Shown here one piece after another: positions 31,542-39,924 of a DNA stretch of 64,000 nt. Source of the DNA: Stenotrophomonas maltophilia (GTDB lineage Bacteria; Pseudomonadota; Gammaproteobacteria; Xanthomonadales; Xanthomonadaceae). The DNA is taken from NCBI GenBank assembly GCA_009912235.1, contig WNDS01000004.1, positions 372,001 to 436,000 on the forward strand, in the 5' to 3' direction. A model generated the notes under the pieces. That model made no database searches. It had not been told where the DNA came from and worked only from the letters and a program-made list of their open reading frames with translations. Numbering within the stretch: the stretch's first letter is position 1; each line of letters opens with the position of its first letter. Made by a program: the position numbers and the translations under genes.

Positions 31542-31975
31542 AAGAGCATGTCCAACAGATCGCGGACAACTGTCGAAGGCGGGGTGGGTCCGCCCCGCCA
31601 ACCCACGGAATGCCCGCTTTTGCCGTTGACGTTGACGTTGCCCTGGCTTCGGCAGGTGCAGGGCTGCAAGCCCTGCAGGCACACACCCCCAACCTGAACG
31701 GAGCATTTTGCGTGGGGTCTCAAACATCGATTAGACTATTGAAGTCTGCAGCGGCCGTCCGTTTCCCTCCGGGACCGCCGGCGAGCCAGGTCACCCGACC
31801 CCTCGCCCGCCCCCACTCCGACGCCGTTCGCCCCGCATTCCAGTCTGCGCACCGCGCCGGCTGCACCCAATTCTCGCAGCGCGGTTCACGGGAACGCTCC
31901 GAGTTAGCCGATCAGTTTGATCTGCCCACGTCTGTCCATTCGGCCAGGCGATCTTTGTCTTTGGAGCACATCTCG

Positions 31976-33430
31976 ATGTCTTTTGAATCGCTGGGCCTGG
32001 CGCCCTTCCTGCTGCGCGCGCTCGCCGAGCAGGGCTACGAAACCCCCACCCCGATCCAGCAGCAGGCGATCCCGCTAGCGCTGGCCGGCCGCGACCTGCT
32101 GGCCGGTGCACAGACCGGTACCGGCAAGACCGCCGCGTTCGGCCTGCCGCTGCTGCAGCACCTGGGCACCGCCTCACAGGAAGTGCGCAGCGGCCCACGC
32201 AAGCCGCGCGCGCTGATCCTGGCCCCCACCCGCGAACTGGCCACCCAGGTGCATGACAGCCTGCACGGCTACAGCAAGTACCTGCGCATTCCCAGCGCCT
32301 GCATCTACGGCGGCGTCGGCATGGGCAACCAGCTGGACATCCTGCGCCGTGGCGTGGACCTGCTGGTGGCCTGCCCGGGCCGCCTGATCGACCACCTGGA
32401 GCGCCGCAGCGTCGACCTGTCCGGCATTGAAGTGCTGATCCTGGACGAAGCCGACCGCATGCTCGACATGGGCTTCCTGCCCTCGATCAAGCGCATCCTG
32501 GCCAAGCTGCCCAAGCAGAACCGCCAGACCCTGCTGTTCTCGGCCACCTTCGAGGACAACATCCGCCAGCTGGCGCTGGAGTTCATGCGCAACCCGGAAC
32601 AGATCCAGGTGACGCCGAAGAACACCGTGGCCGAGACCATCGCCCACCGCGTGCACCCGGTCGATGCCAGCCGCAAGCGCGACCTGCTGCTGCACCTGCT
32701 GGCGCAGGACAGCCGCCAGCAGACGCTGGTGTTCGCACGCACCAAGCATGGCAGCGACAAGCTGGCCACGTTCCTGGAAAAGTCCGGCATCAAGACCGCG
32801 GCAATCCACGGCAACAAGAGCCAGGGCCAGCGCCTGCGTGCGCTGGGTGACTTCAAGGCCGGCCGCGTGACCGCGCTGGTGGCCACCGATATCGCCGCGC
32901 GCGGCATCGACATCAACGAGCTGCCGAAGGTGATCAACTTCGACCTGCCGATGGTGGCCGAGGATTACGTGCACCGCATCGGCCGTACCGGCCGCAACGG
33001 CGCCACCGGTGAAGCGGTATCGCTGGTCGCGCAGGATGAAGTGAAGCTGCTGCGCGCCATCGTGCGCCTGCTGGGCCGCGACATGGAAATCCGCGACGTG
33101 CCGGGCTTCGAGCTGCAGACCCCGATCCGCTGGGGCAACAGCGCACCGGGCAAGGCCGAGAGCGAGACCGGCGAGCGCGCACCGCGCAAGCACCACGGGC
33201 GCCGTCCGCACGGCGATGCACCGCGGCATGCGCATGCGGGCCCGAAGAAGGCCGGCGGCGGCCGTCGCGAAGGCGGTGGCAATGGCCAGCAGCGTGCCGG
33301 TGCGGGCGCAGGCCAGGGCCAGCGTCGTGGCGGTGGCGGCAATGGCGGCGGTCGTGGCCGCTGCCAGGGCGGCAATGGCGGCGGTCGTGGCCGCTGCCAG
33401 GGCGGCAATGGCGGCGGTCGCGCCAGCTGA
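31976..33430 (+). CDS. rhlE: DEAD-box ATP-dependent RNA helicase, RhlE type
   Basis: Cytoplasmic RNA helicase of about 484 residues. Motifs in order: Q motif GYETPTPIQQQAIP, motif I AQTGTGKTAA, Ia PTRELATQV, motif II VLILDEADRMLDMGF, motif III LLFSATF, motif V ATDIAARGIDI and motif VI HRIGRTGRNG. The C-terminal tail is basic and Gly/Arg-rich and ends in a 33-base tandem repeat. The ATG at 31976 (MSFESLGLAPFLL) is preceded by GGAG; the frame is open far upstream, but that part crosses the repeat region. A strong terminator follows. It is likely involved in ribosome assembly or RNA turnover. Confidence 0.94.
   Translation: MSFESLGLAPFLLRALAEQGYETPTPIQQQAIPLALAGRDLLAGAQTGTGKTAAFGLPLLQHLGTASQEVRSGPRKPRALILAPTRELATQVHDSLHGYSKYLRIPSACIYGGVGMGNQLDILRRGVDLLVACPGRLIDHLERRSVDLSGIEVLILDEADRMLDMGFLPSIKRILAKLPKQNRQTLLFSATFEDNIRQLALEFMRNPEQIQVTPKNTVAETIAHRVHPVDASRKRDLLLHLLAQDSRQQTLVFARTKHGSDKLATFLEKSGIKTAAIHGNKSQGQRLRALGDFKAGRVTALVATDIAARGIDINELPKVINFDLPMVAEDYVHRIGRTGRNGATGEAVSLVAQDEVKLLRAIVRLLGRDMEIRDVPGFELQTPIRWGNSAPGKAESETGERAPRKHHGRRPHGDAPRHAHAGPKKAGGGRREGGGNGQQRAGAGAGQGQRRGGGGNGGGRGRCQGGNGGGRGRCQGGNGGGRAS
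33335..33420 (+). repeat. 33-base tandem repeat in the helicase tail
   Basis: Two full 33-base units (33335-33367 and 33368-33400) and a 20-base partial encode GGNGGGRGRCQ repeated. Copy number could vary by slippage without frame change, because 33 is a multiple of three. Confidence 0.85.
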
Positions 33431-33478
33431 TTGCAGCTGACCGTTGTTGGGCTTCCCGCTGCGCGGGGAGCCATCGAA

Positions 33479-33507
33479 GGACGGCGCCTCAGCGCCGTCC
33501 TTTTTTT
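33479..33507 (+). terminator. intrinsic terminator after the RNA helicase
   Basis: GGACGGCGCC and GGCGCCGTCC-type arms (33479-33500) form a perfect stem with a CTCA-like loop, followed by seven Ts at 33501-33507. It lies 48 bases after the helicase stop. Confidence 0.92.
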
Positions 33508-33769
33508 ATTGGCTGGCTACCTGGGTTTAAAAGCAGGCGGTTGGTTCTGCGTGGGCGCTGGGGAGCGGGGGCGGCGCAGAACCGCAGGCGCCATGGGCCC
33601 GAGGCATGCCTCGGGCGGGTTGGACAGGACGCCCAACCCCGGTCTTGCCGTGTGCGCAGGATTGCGCGCGCGAGCAGGGCGCCTACGAGCCTGCAGGCAC
33701 GTACTTGCGGCGTGTCCTGCGCGGCCCATCCGTCCACCCACCCCCAGCATCAACACAGCGCCAAACGCC

Positions 33770-36367
33770 TCAACCCCGCGCCTTGGCCGGATTCACCAGA
33801 TTCCCGAAGAAAATCGCGTTGATGAGCAGCCGCTCGGTGCCGTGCCAGTACTTGCGGTGGGCCGGGTCGTCGGCAAACAGCACCACGTTGCCCTGCCCCT
33901 GTGCGGACACCAGCAGCCACGCCGAACCGGCCACGCGGCTGCGGTTGCGCTCGGACAGGTAGCCATTCACCCGCACCGGGCTGTCGATGCGCAACACCGT
34001 GGAGTACGGGTTGCTGCTGGCCTGCAGCACCACGGTGTTCTCCTTGTTGATGGCCAGCTGCGCGCGCGGCACGCCGAACGCCAACGGATGGCTGGTGTCC
34101 ACGTCGGCACTGAGGATGTTGCCGCTGACCCGCTCGATCGCGGCGATGTCGCGCTGGTCGCCGAATGCGCGCCACGCCGCGCCGCTGCCCTCCTCCTCCT
34201 TGCCCAGCTGTTCGCCGTCGGCCAGCTTCTGCTCGATCGCCCACTTGGCCGCGGTGCCGTAGGTCACCAGCGAACCACCGGCCTGGATCCAGCGCTTGAG
34301 CGCGGCCACAGCAGTCGCATCAACGCTGCTGTAGGTGCCGCCGGACAGCACGATGCTGGTGTAGCGGTCCAGCGGCACCTTGCCCAACTGCGCCGGGTCC
34401 AGCTTGCTGGCCGGCAGCCGCAGTTGCTGGTCGAGCAGGAACCAGGCCGAACCGATATCGGTGGCCGACACGCCCTCCCCCATCACCAGCGCCACCACCG
34501 GCCGGCGCAGTGCCTTGACCCCATCACTGCCCAGGTCGATGCCGCTGCGGCTGCGCCAGATGGTCAGTGCATGCACCTGCACGCCGGCCGCGCGCGCGGC
34601 ACTGTCGACCACCGCCTGCAGTGCCTCGCCCTTCAGCGGCTGGCCGCTGACCGGCACCACGATGCTGCCAGCGGCGAAATCCACATCGCCCTGCGCGGTG
34701 GCCGCGCTGAACGGCTGGAACGCGGCGCGTGTGAGCAGGCCCTTGTCCTGCATCGCGGCCAGCACGCGGCCGGCGTTGTAGTCGCGCCAGTCGATCACAT
34801 AGGCGAACCCGGCCGGGCCACCGATGACGCCGCCCTGCGCCTGCGGCAGCGTGGCCACCACAGCGCCGCCGTCGATGCGGCTGCGGCTGCCGGCGAACGC
34901 CACGCCGTAAGCGGGTGCGATGGCGTAGCTGGTGCTGCCATAGAACACATCGCCCTTGTTCGGCGGGGTCTCGGCGAAGATCGAATGCACCAGGCGGAAC
35001 TGCGGCTGCTGCACCGGTACCACGTAGGCACTGCCCGCCTCGAAGCGGCGGCCGTCCACGCTGACCGCGCGCTCCAGCGTGCGCACCTCGATGTGGTGCA
35101 GCAGCAGCAGTTCCAGCAGCCGGCGGGTCAACGCCGGGTCATGCACATCGCCGAACACGAAGCTCTTCACCGGCTGCTGCGCGGCCTGCTTCAGCGCGGA
35201 CTGGAAGAAGCTTTTCTGCAGTTCGAACAGGCCGCTGCGCTCGGCCACGGCACCACGCACCGTGCCCAGCCCGGTAGCCACATGGTTGCGGATGGTGAAG
35301 ATGAAGGTGAGCAGGCCATTGGCCGATTCCTGCACGCGCCCGCGCGAGCTGGCCTGTTCAAAGGTGACCCCGACCGCACCGTGGAAATCGGGATAGGTCG
35401 AGCCGTACACGGGCGAGAAATTGTCGAAGTTCTCACCGGTGTAGTACAGCGAGCCCAGCGCATCCAGCGCCTGCGCGTGGTACCGCGCCAGGGTGCGGTT
35501 GAACGCGTACGAGGCGGCGGGAATCAGCGGGCTTTCCATGCTCTTCGGCGAGGGCTCGAAGTAATAGGTGCTGTCCTTGCCCATCTCGTGGAAATCGATC
35601 TGCACGTTCGGGTGCCACTGGTGGAACAGCGCGATCTTCGGCCGCGTGTCCTGCTGGGTCAGTGCCAGCCAGTCGCGGTTGAGGTCGGTGAAATAGTGGT
35701 TGGTGCGGCCCTGCGGGAACGGTTCGACGTGTTCCTTGTCGGCCGGGTCGGCCGAGGCCGGGTCCGATGCCCAGGCGTTGTGCCAGTTCGCGGCGCGGTC
35801 GCGGCCATCGGGGTTCTGCGCCGGGTCGAACAGCACCACCGCCTGCTGCAGCCACTGCTGGGTTTGGGCGCTGCGGTTGGCCACCAGGTAGTAGGCGGTC
35901 AGCATCGCCGCTTCACCGCTGGAGGTTTCATTGCCATGCACGCTGTAGCCCTGCTAGACCACCACCGGGCTGTCGCCGGCGGCAGCCAGCGGCTGCGCCG
36001 GATCGACCAGGCTAGCGTGCTGTTGGCGGATCTGCGGCAGGCGCGCCTGGTTGGCGGCGGACGTCACGGTGGCCGCCAGCAGCGGGCGGCCTTCGTAGCT
36101 CTGGCCGATCTACTGCACGCTAATCCGGTCCGAATGCTGCGCCAGCGCCTGGAAGTACGCCACCAGCTGGTCATGGCGGGTGTAACGGCTGCCGATCGGG
36201 TAGCCAAGGAACTGCTCCGGCGTGGGGATGGCCGGATCGAACGCGGCCGCATCGGCAGCGGCCGCGTGCGGGAAGAAGTAGGCGTTCTGCGCACGCGCGG
36301 GCAGCGCCAGCAGCAGCGCGGCGCCGGCGGCAAGCAGCAGGGACAACAACGGACGATGGATGGACAT
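33770..36367 (-). pseudogene. M14-family zinc carboxypeptidase, two in-frame stops
   Basis: Secreted metallopeptidase of about 865 residues when read through. A signal peptide (MSIHRPLLSLLLAAGAALLL) precedes the M14 domain. Zinc and substrate elements: GYSVHGNETSSGEAAM, DPAQNPDGRDRAANWHN, DFHEMGKDSTYYF and VTFEQASSRGR. A large C-terminal part has a glutamine-amidotransferase-like fold (VVALVMGEGVSATDIG, ...). Two in-frame stops interrupt it: TAG at 36110-36112 after DRISVQ, and TAG at 35954-35956 where the family has Trp just before QGYSVHGNE. No frame changes. The fragment after the second stop lacks signal and first strand, so activity is unlikely. It follows the TonB receptor on the same strand by about 95 bases. 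Confidence 0.85.
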
Positions 36368-36462
36368 GGCAACTTCCCGGTAACACGCAAGGCAAGGCAG
36401 CGGCCTGCCCGTCGCCCGCGCGTGGCGGGCGCCGGGCAGGCACGGGCGGGCACGGGCGGGCG

Positions 36463-39102
36463 TCAGAAGCGGTAATCGAAGCCGACGCTGAAGTAGCGGC
36501 CGCGCAGGTCGTACTGGGTGAAGTCGTACGGTGCGCGGATGCCCGGGAACGAGGCGTCATACGGCGGCGCCTTGTCGGCCAGGTTCTGCACCATGGCGTA
36601 CAGGGTCAGCTTGTCGATGCCGGTTCAGGCCACGTACAGGTCAAGCTGGCTGAAGCTGTCCACGCGCGACTGCACGGCCTGCGCGGCGGTGCTCGCCTTC
36701 TGGTCGTAACCGCCGGTGTAGTACCAGGTCAGTGCGGTGCGGAAATCGCTGTAGGCCCACTCCAGCGTGGTGGTGGCCTTGTTCTTCGGCAGGGTCGGGC
36801 CGAGGTTGCTGCCGGCGAAGTCCTCCAGCGGACCACCGGTCACGCTCGGGCGGCGGTAGTCGCGCACGTGGGTGAAGGCGCTGGACACGGTGAAATCACC
36901 CAGCTGCGCGGTGGGGATGCGCTGGCGCAGTTCCACGTCGATGCCCGAGGTCTTCAGCGCGCTCAGGTTCTGGTAGCGGTTGTAGACCGCCAGCAGCTTG
37001 CCGCGCTCATCGCGCAGCACCGCGCCGGGCACGTTGTCGTTCACCAGCGTCTGCGTGTTGTTGGTGCCGACCAGGTTGTCCAGCGAGATGCGGTAGTAGT
37101 CCACGCTCAGGTTGGTGTTGGCCCACGGCGACAGCACCACGCCGAAGTTCACGCTGCGCGTGCGCTCGGGCTTGAGCGCGTTGTTGCCCACGGTGAAGAA
37201 GGTGGGGTTCTGCCGCGAACCGGGCACGTCCGGGTCGCGCGGGTCGACCACGCTGCCGTAGGCGATGCTGGTGCTGTTGGAGTTTTCCGACAGCGACGGT
37301 GCGCGGAAGCCGCGCGAGGCCGAGGCACGCACCAGCAGGATGTCCAGCGGCTGCCAGCGCAGGCCAAGCTTGGGCGAGAACGCATTGCCGAAATCATCGT
37401 AATGGTCGGCACGCGCGGCGGCGGACAGTTCCAGCGTGCTGGCCAGCGGCACGTTCACTTCGGCGTAGGCCGCGCTGACCTTGCGCTCGCCATGCACTTC
37501 GGCAATGGCCGGGCGCACCTGCAGGCCGGCATCGATCTGCCACGGGTTGTCCGAATCCAGTTTTTCGCGGCGCCACTCGGCACCGGCGGCAAAACCGATC
37601 TCACCGGCCCAGGTGTGGCCCAGCGTGCCGGAAAGCTTCGCATCCACGCCCTGCAGCACCGATTCGGCCGGGCGCGCGGTGGACAGGTTGATGGCATCGA
37701 GCACCGACTGCGGCGTGGCCGACGGGTTGCGCAGGTTGTAGCTGACCGTGGCCAGCGCATCGGCCAGCGCCCAGCGGCTGGCGGAGCCGCCGGACACGGT
37801 CTCGTGTTCGCTGCTGCGCGCGCCGAAGGCGGCCACTTCCCAGTCCCAGGCGCCGAGCGTGCCGCGCAGCCCGAACACGCCGCGGTAGGCGCGCGAGCGG
37901 TTGGTCTTGATGGTGCCGCCGAGGTTGAAGAAGGTGTATTCGATCGGCACCGCGCGGCCATACGGGTTGTACGGGCTGCCGGCCGGCAGGCTGTTGGAGA
38001 CCGGCTCGGCCAGCCCGGTGTTGGCGTTCAGCGCGAAGCGGCCACCTTCCAGCGTGAAGTACGGGCTGCTGCCGAACCAGGAAGCGCCCTTGATGTCGCT
38101 GTACAGCACTTCGCCGAAGGCATCGACGCTGTCGTTGAGGCGGAAGGTGCTGTTGGCGTAGGCCTGCCAGCGCTTGGTGGAGGGAATGAGGGTGGTGTAC
38201 GCGGCCTGGTTGAAGCCGCAGGTGTCACCGGCCAGGCCGTCGATCGGTGCGCTGGCCACGCGCGTGGTACCGGTGGGGCAGTTGCCGTTGGCGTCCAGCA
38301 GCGGGACCGACACGCCGTTGACCAGGTAGCGCGCGCCCTTGGCCGACCAGCCGTTCCAGCGGCCGCCGGGCTGGTCGCTGTAGATGCCGCTGCGGGTCAG
38401 GTCACGCTGGTCCTGGTCCAGACGCTCGCGGTTGTAGCCTTCCACGCTGAACAGGATGTTGTAGCGGTCGGTCTCCAGATCGCCGATGCCACCGACGAAG
38501 TGCAGCTTCTGTTCGTCCAGCCCGCCCTGGTCGGACGTACCGGCGCTGCCGCCTACTTCCGCACCCTAGAACCCCTGGCGGGTGATGATGTTGACCACGC
38601 CGGCCGCCGCATCGGAGCCGTACACGGCCGAGGCGCCGTCCTTGAGCACCTCGATGCGTTCCACCGCCACCAGCGGCAGCGCGTTGAGGTTGACGACGGT
38701 GTCCGACAGCCCGTTGGACGGGAAGCCGTAGTTGGCCAGGCGGCGGCCGTTTAGCAGCACCAGCGTGTTCTTCTGCGAGAGGCCACGCAGGCCGATGCCG
38801 GCCGAACCGGAGGCCCAGCCGTTGTTGGTTGTTTCGTTGGTGGCGTTGCCGGTGTTGGCCGAAATCGAGCGCAGCACGTCGGCCACGGTGGCCTTGCCGG
38901 ACTGTTCCAGCTGCTGGCGGCCGATCACCTGCACCGGGTTGGAGGCTTCGGTGTCGGTGCGCTTGATGTTCGAACCGGTGACGCGCACGGCGGCCAGCGT
39001 GTTGGCATCGGCGCTGGCGGCGGAGGTGGTTTCGGCAACGGCAGGCAAAGGCGCGGCCAGGGCGGCGGCAAGGGCCGCCACGAGAAGGGTGTGCTGGGAC
39101 AT
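36463..39102 (-). pseudogene. TonB-dependent receptor, two in-frame stops
   Basis: Outer-membrane active transporter of about 879 residues when read through. It has a signal peptide (MSQHTLLVAALAAALAAPLP), a plug domain (NPVQVIGRQQLEQSGKATVA, IGLRGLSQKNTLVLLNGRRL, VERIEVLKDGASAVYGSDAA), a 22-strand-like barrel and the C-terminal Phe of beta-barrels (VGFDYRF). Two stops break it: TAG at 38566-38568 after ITRQGF, where Gln is expected, and TGA at 36625-36627 after DLYVA, where Trp fits. Only the plug would be made intact. Its neighbour is the M14 peptidase; such pairs often take up and process peptides, but the substrate is not visible. Confidence 0.85.
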
Positions 39103-39170
39103 GGGAACCGTGAGGGTAGCGAAGAACAAGTTCCGCAGTAGCCCATGACTGATCGCGGCGCGACTAAAAA

Positions 39171-39212
39171 CATCTCTTCATACGGATATAAGAGAAACTA
39201 TCATCTCTTCAT
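39171..39212 (-). promoter_or_regulatory. direct repeats upstream of the TonB receptor
   Basis: CATCTCTTCAT occurs at 39171-39181 and 39202-39212, 31 bases apart (three helical turns). AAGAGA (39190-39195) and TCTCTT (39204-39209) also form an inverted repeat. They lie 70-110 bases before the receptor start in an AT-rich stretch, so they are candidate operator sites. Confidence 0.35.
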
Positions 39213-39267
39213 CGCGATGGAAAGAATTTCTTCACGGATTTCTTACAGCGCAAGGCATTGCGCCCTG

Positions 39268-39292
39268 CCGGCCGGTGCAGGGCCGGCGCTAC
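39268..39292 (-). repeat. REP-like palindrome before queD
   Basis: GTAG on the minus strand (CTAC at 39289-39292) heads the palindrome GCCGGTGCAGGGCCGGC region. It ends 8 bases before the queD start, leaving no room for a normal ribosome site beyond it. Confidence 0.5.
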
Positions 39293-39300
39293 AATGCGCC

Positions 39301-39657
39301 ATGGAAATCTTCAAAGTGTTCATGCTCGAGGCGGCCCACCGCCTCCCCAACGTGCCGCCGGGGCACAAGTGCGCGCGCCTGCACGGCCACTCCTTCCGCG
39401 TCGAGCTGAAGGTGGAAGGCGAGCCGGGGCCGCAGACCGGCTGGATCATGGATTTCGGCGACGTGAAAGCGGCCTTCCAGCCGATCTACGACCGCCTGGA
39501 CCATCATTACCTCAACGACATTCCCGGCCTGGAAAACCCCACCAGCGAGAACCTGGCGGTGTGGATCTGGAACGAGCTGAAGCCGCTGCTGCCGGCGCTG
39601 AGCGAGATCACCGTGCACGAGACCTGCACTTCGGGCTGCCGCTACCGCGGGCCGTGA
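39301..39657 (+). CDS. queD: 6-carboxy-5,6,7,8-tetrahydropterin synthase
   Basis: Zinc enzyme of queuosine synthesis that turns dihydroneopterin triphosphate into carboxytetrahydropterin. The 118-residue protein has the three zinc His: FMLEAAHRL and [11 protein letters not shown] (HGHS). The catalytic Cys of the PTPS/QueD family is in [10 protein letters not shown], and the late [15 protein letters not shown] carries the catalytic His-Glu pair. The ATG at 39301 has no clear Shine-Dalgarno. A TACAAT at 39290-39295 ends five bases before it, so the message may be leaderless. A strong terminator follows. Confidence 0.94.
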   Translation: MEIFKVFMLEAAHRLPNVPPGHKCARLHGHSFRVELKVEGEPGPQTGWIMDFGDVKAAFQPIYDRLDHHYLNDIPGLENPTSENLAVWIWNELKPLLPALSEITVHETCTSGCRYRGP

Positions 39658-39716
39658 GCCCCGGAGGCCGCTGGCCCACTGGGCCACGCAAGTCCTTGAT
39701 GGATAAGTACATGAAC

Positions 39717-39744
39717 GCCCGGCATAAGCCGGGCGTGTTTTTTT
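39717..39744 (+). terminator. intrinsic terminator after queD
   Basis: GCCCGGC at 39717-39723 pairs with GCCGGGC at 39728-39734 around ATAA, followed by GTG and seven Ts (39738-39744). Confidence 0.92.
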
Positions 39745-39745
39745 G

Positions 39746-39773
39746 TTGCATTACCGCATGATGGGCGTATGCT
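39746..39773 (+). promoter_or_regulatory. promoter of the candidate small RNA
   Basis: TTGCAT (39746-39751) and TATGCT (39768-39773) with a 16-base spacer. It begins immediately after the queD terminator and faces the next terminator 105 bases on, with no reading frame between. Confidence 0.6.
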
Positions 39774-39779
39774 GCATTG

Positions 39780-39886
39780 CACAAGGTGCTGCAGCCCACC
39801 GCGATGCCACCGGACATTGCATGGGTCCCTCCCCCCGTGCAATCGCAGGCCCCGACAGATCCCTCCCTCTGTCGGGGCCTTTTTTA
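39780..39886 (+). ncRNA. candidate trans-acting small RNA with C-rich loops (sX13-like)
   Basis: About 107 bases bounded by a promoter (39746-39773) and a strong terminator. Three hairpins are visible. GCAC-AAG-GTGC is near 39779-39789. A stem ATTGCA/TGCAAT extended by GGG/CCC, with loop TCCCTCCC, is at 39815-39842. The terminator stem GGCCCCGACAG/CTGTCGGGGCC (39848-39879) has loop ATCCCTCCCT, followed by a T run. Two loops thus carry the same TCCCTCCC, complementary to purine-rich Shine-Dalgarno sequences. The sX13 RNA of Xanthomonadaceae is also about 115 bases with C-rich loops; identity with it is inferred from this architecture only. Confidence 0.65.
39848..39886 (+). terminator. terminator of the candidate small RNA
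   Basis: An 11-bp perfect stem (39848-39858 with 39869-39879) followed by six Ts. It also lies at the convergent end of the asparagine-synthetase gene. Confidence 0.9.
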
Positions 39887-39924
39887 TGCCCGGCGGCCGG
39901 CGCCGCAGATCCAGGCCGCGCGCA

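Larger units (their letters stand above)
31255..31664. repeat. long imperfect inverted repeat enclosing REPs and a hairpin
   Basis: A 79-base arm at 31255-31333 reappears inverted at 31592-31664. Both share GCCCTGCACCTGCCGAAGCC, then a variable run built from AACGTC units, GGCAAAAGC, CGGGCATTCCGTGGG and GGCGGGGC. They differ by a few substitutions and small internal indels. Between the arms lie two GTAG-headed REPs and a perfect hairpin. It fills most of the 837-base gap between fahA and the helicase gene. No transposase frame is present. It may be a composite of chromosomal repeats or a mobilised non-autonomous element. Confidence 0.7.

Noticed and set aside
31255..31664. Insertion sequence
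   Set aside because: The inverted arms are long, but no transposase frame, target duplication or known terminal sequence is visible; reported only as a repeat element.
33335..33420. CRISPR-like tandem repeats
   Set aside because: Units are contiguous, without spacers, in frame and within the helicase tail; they encode Gly/Arg repeats.
33431..36475. Plus-strand open frame of 1014 codons
   Set aside because: It is antisense to the M14 peptidase gene, whose read-through protein has clear family motifs. The plus-strand translation is rich in His, Arg and Gln as usual for shadows in high-GC DNA and shows no domain.
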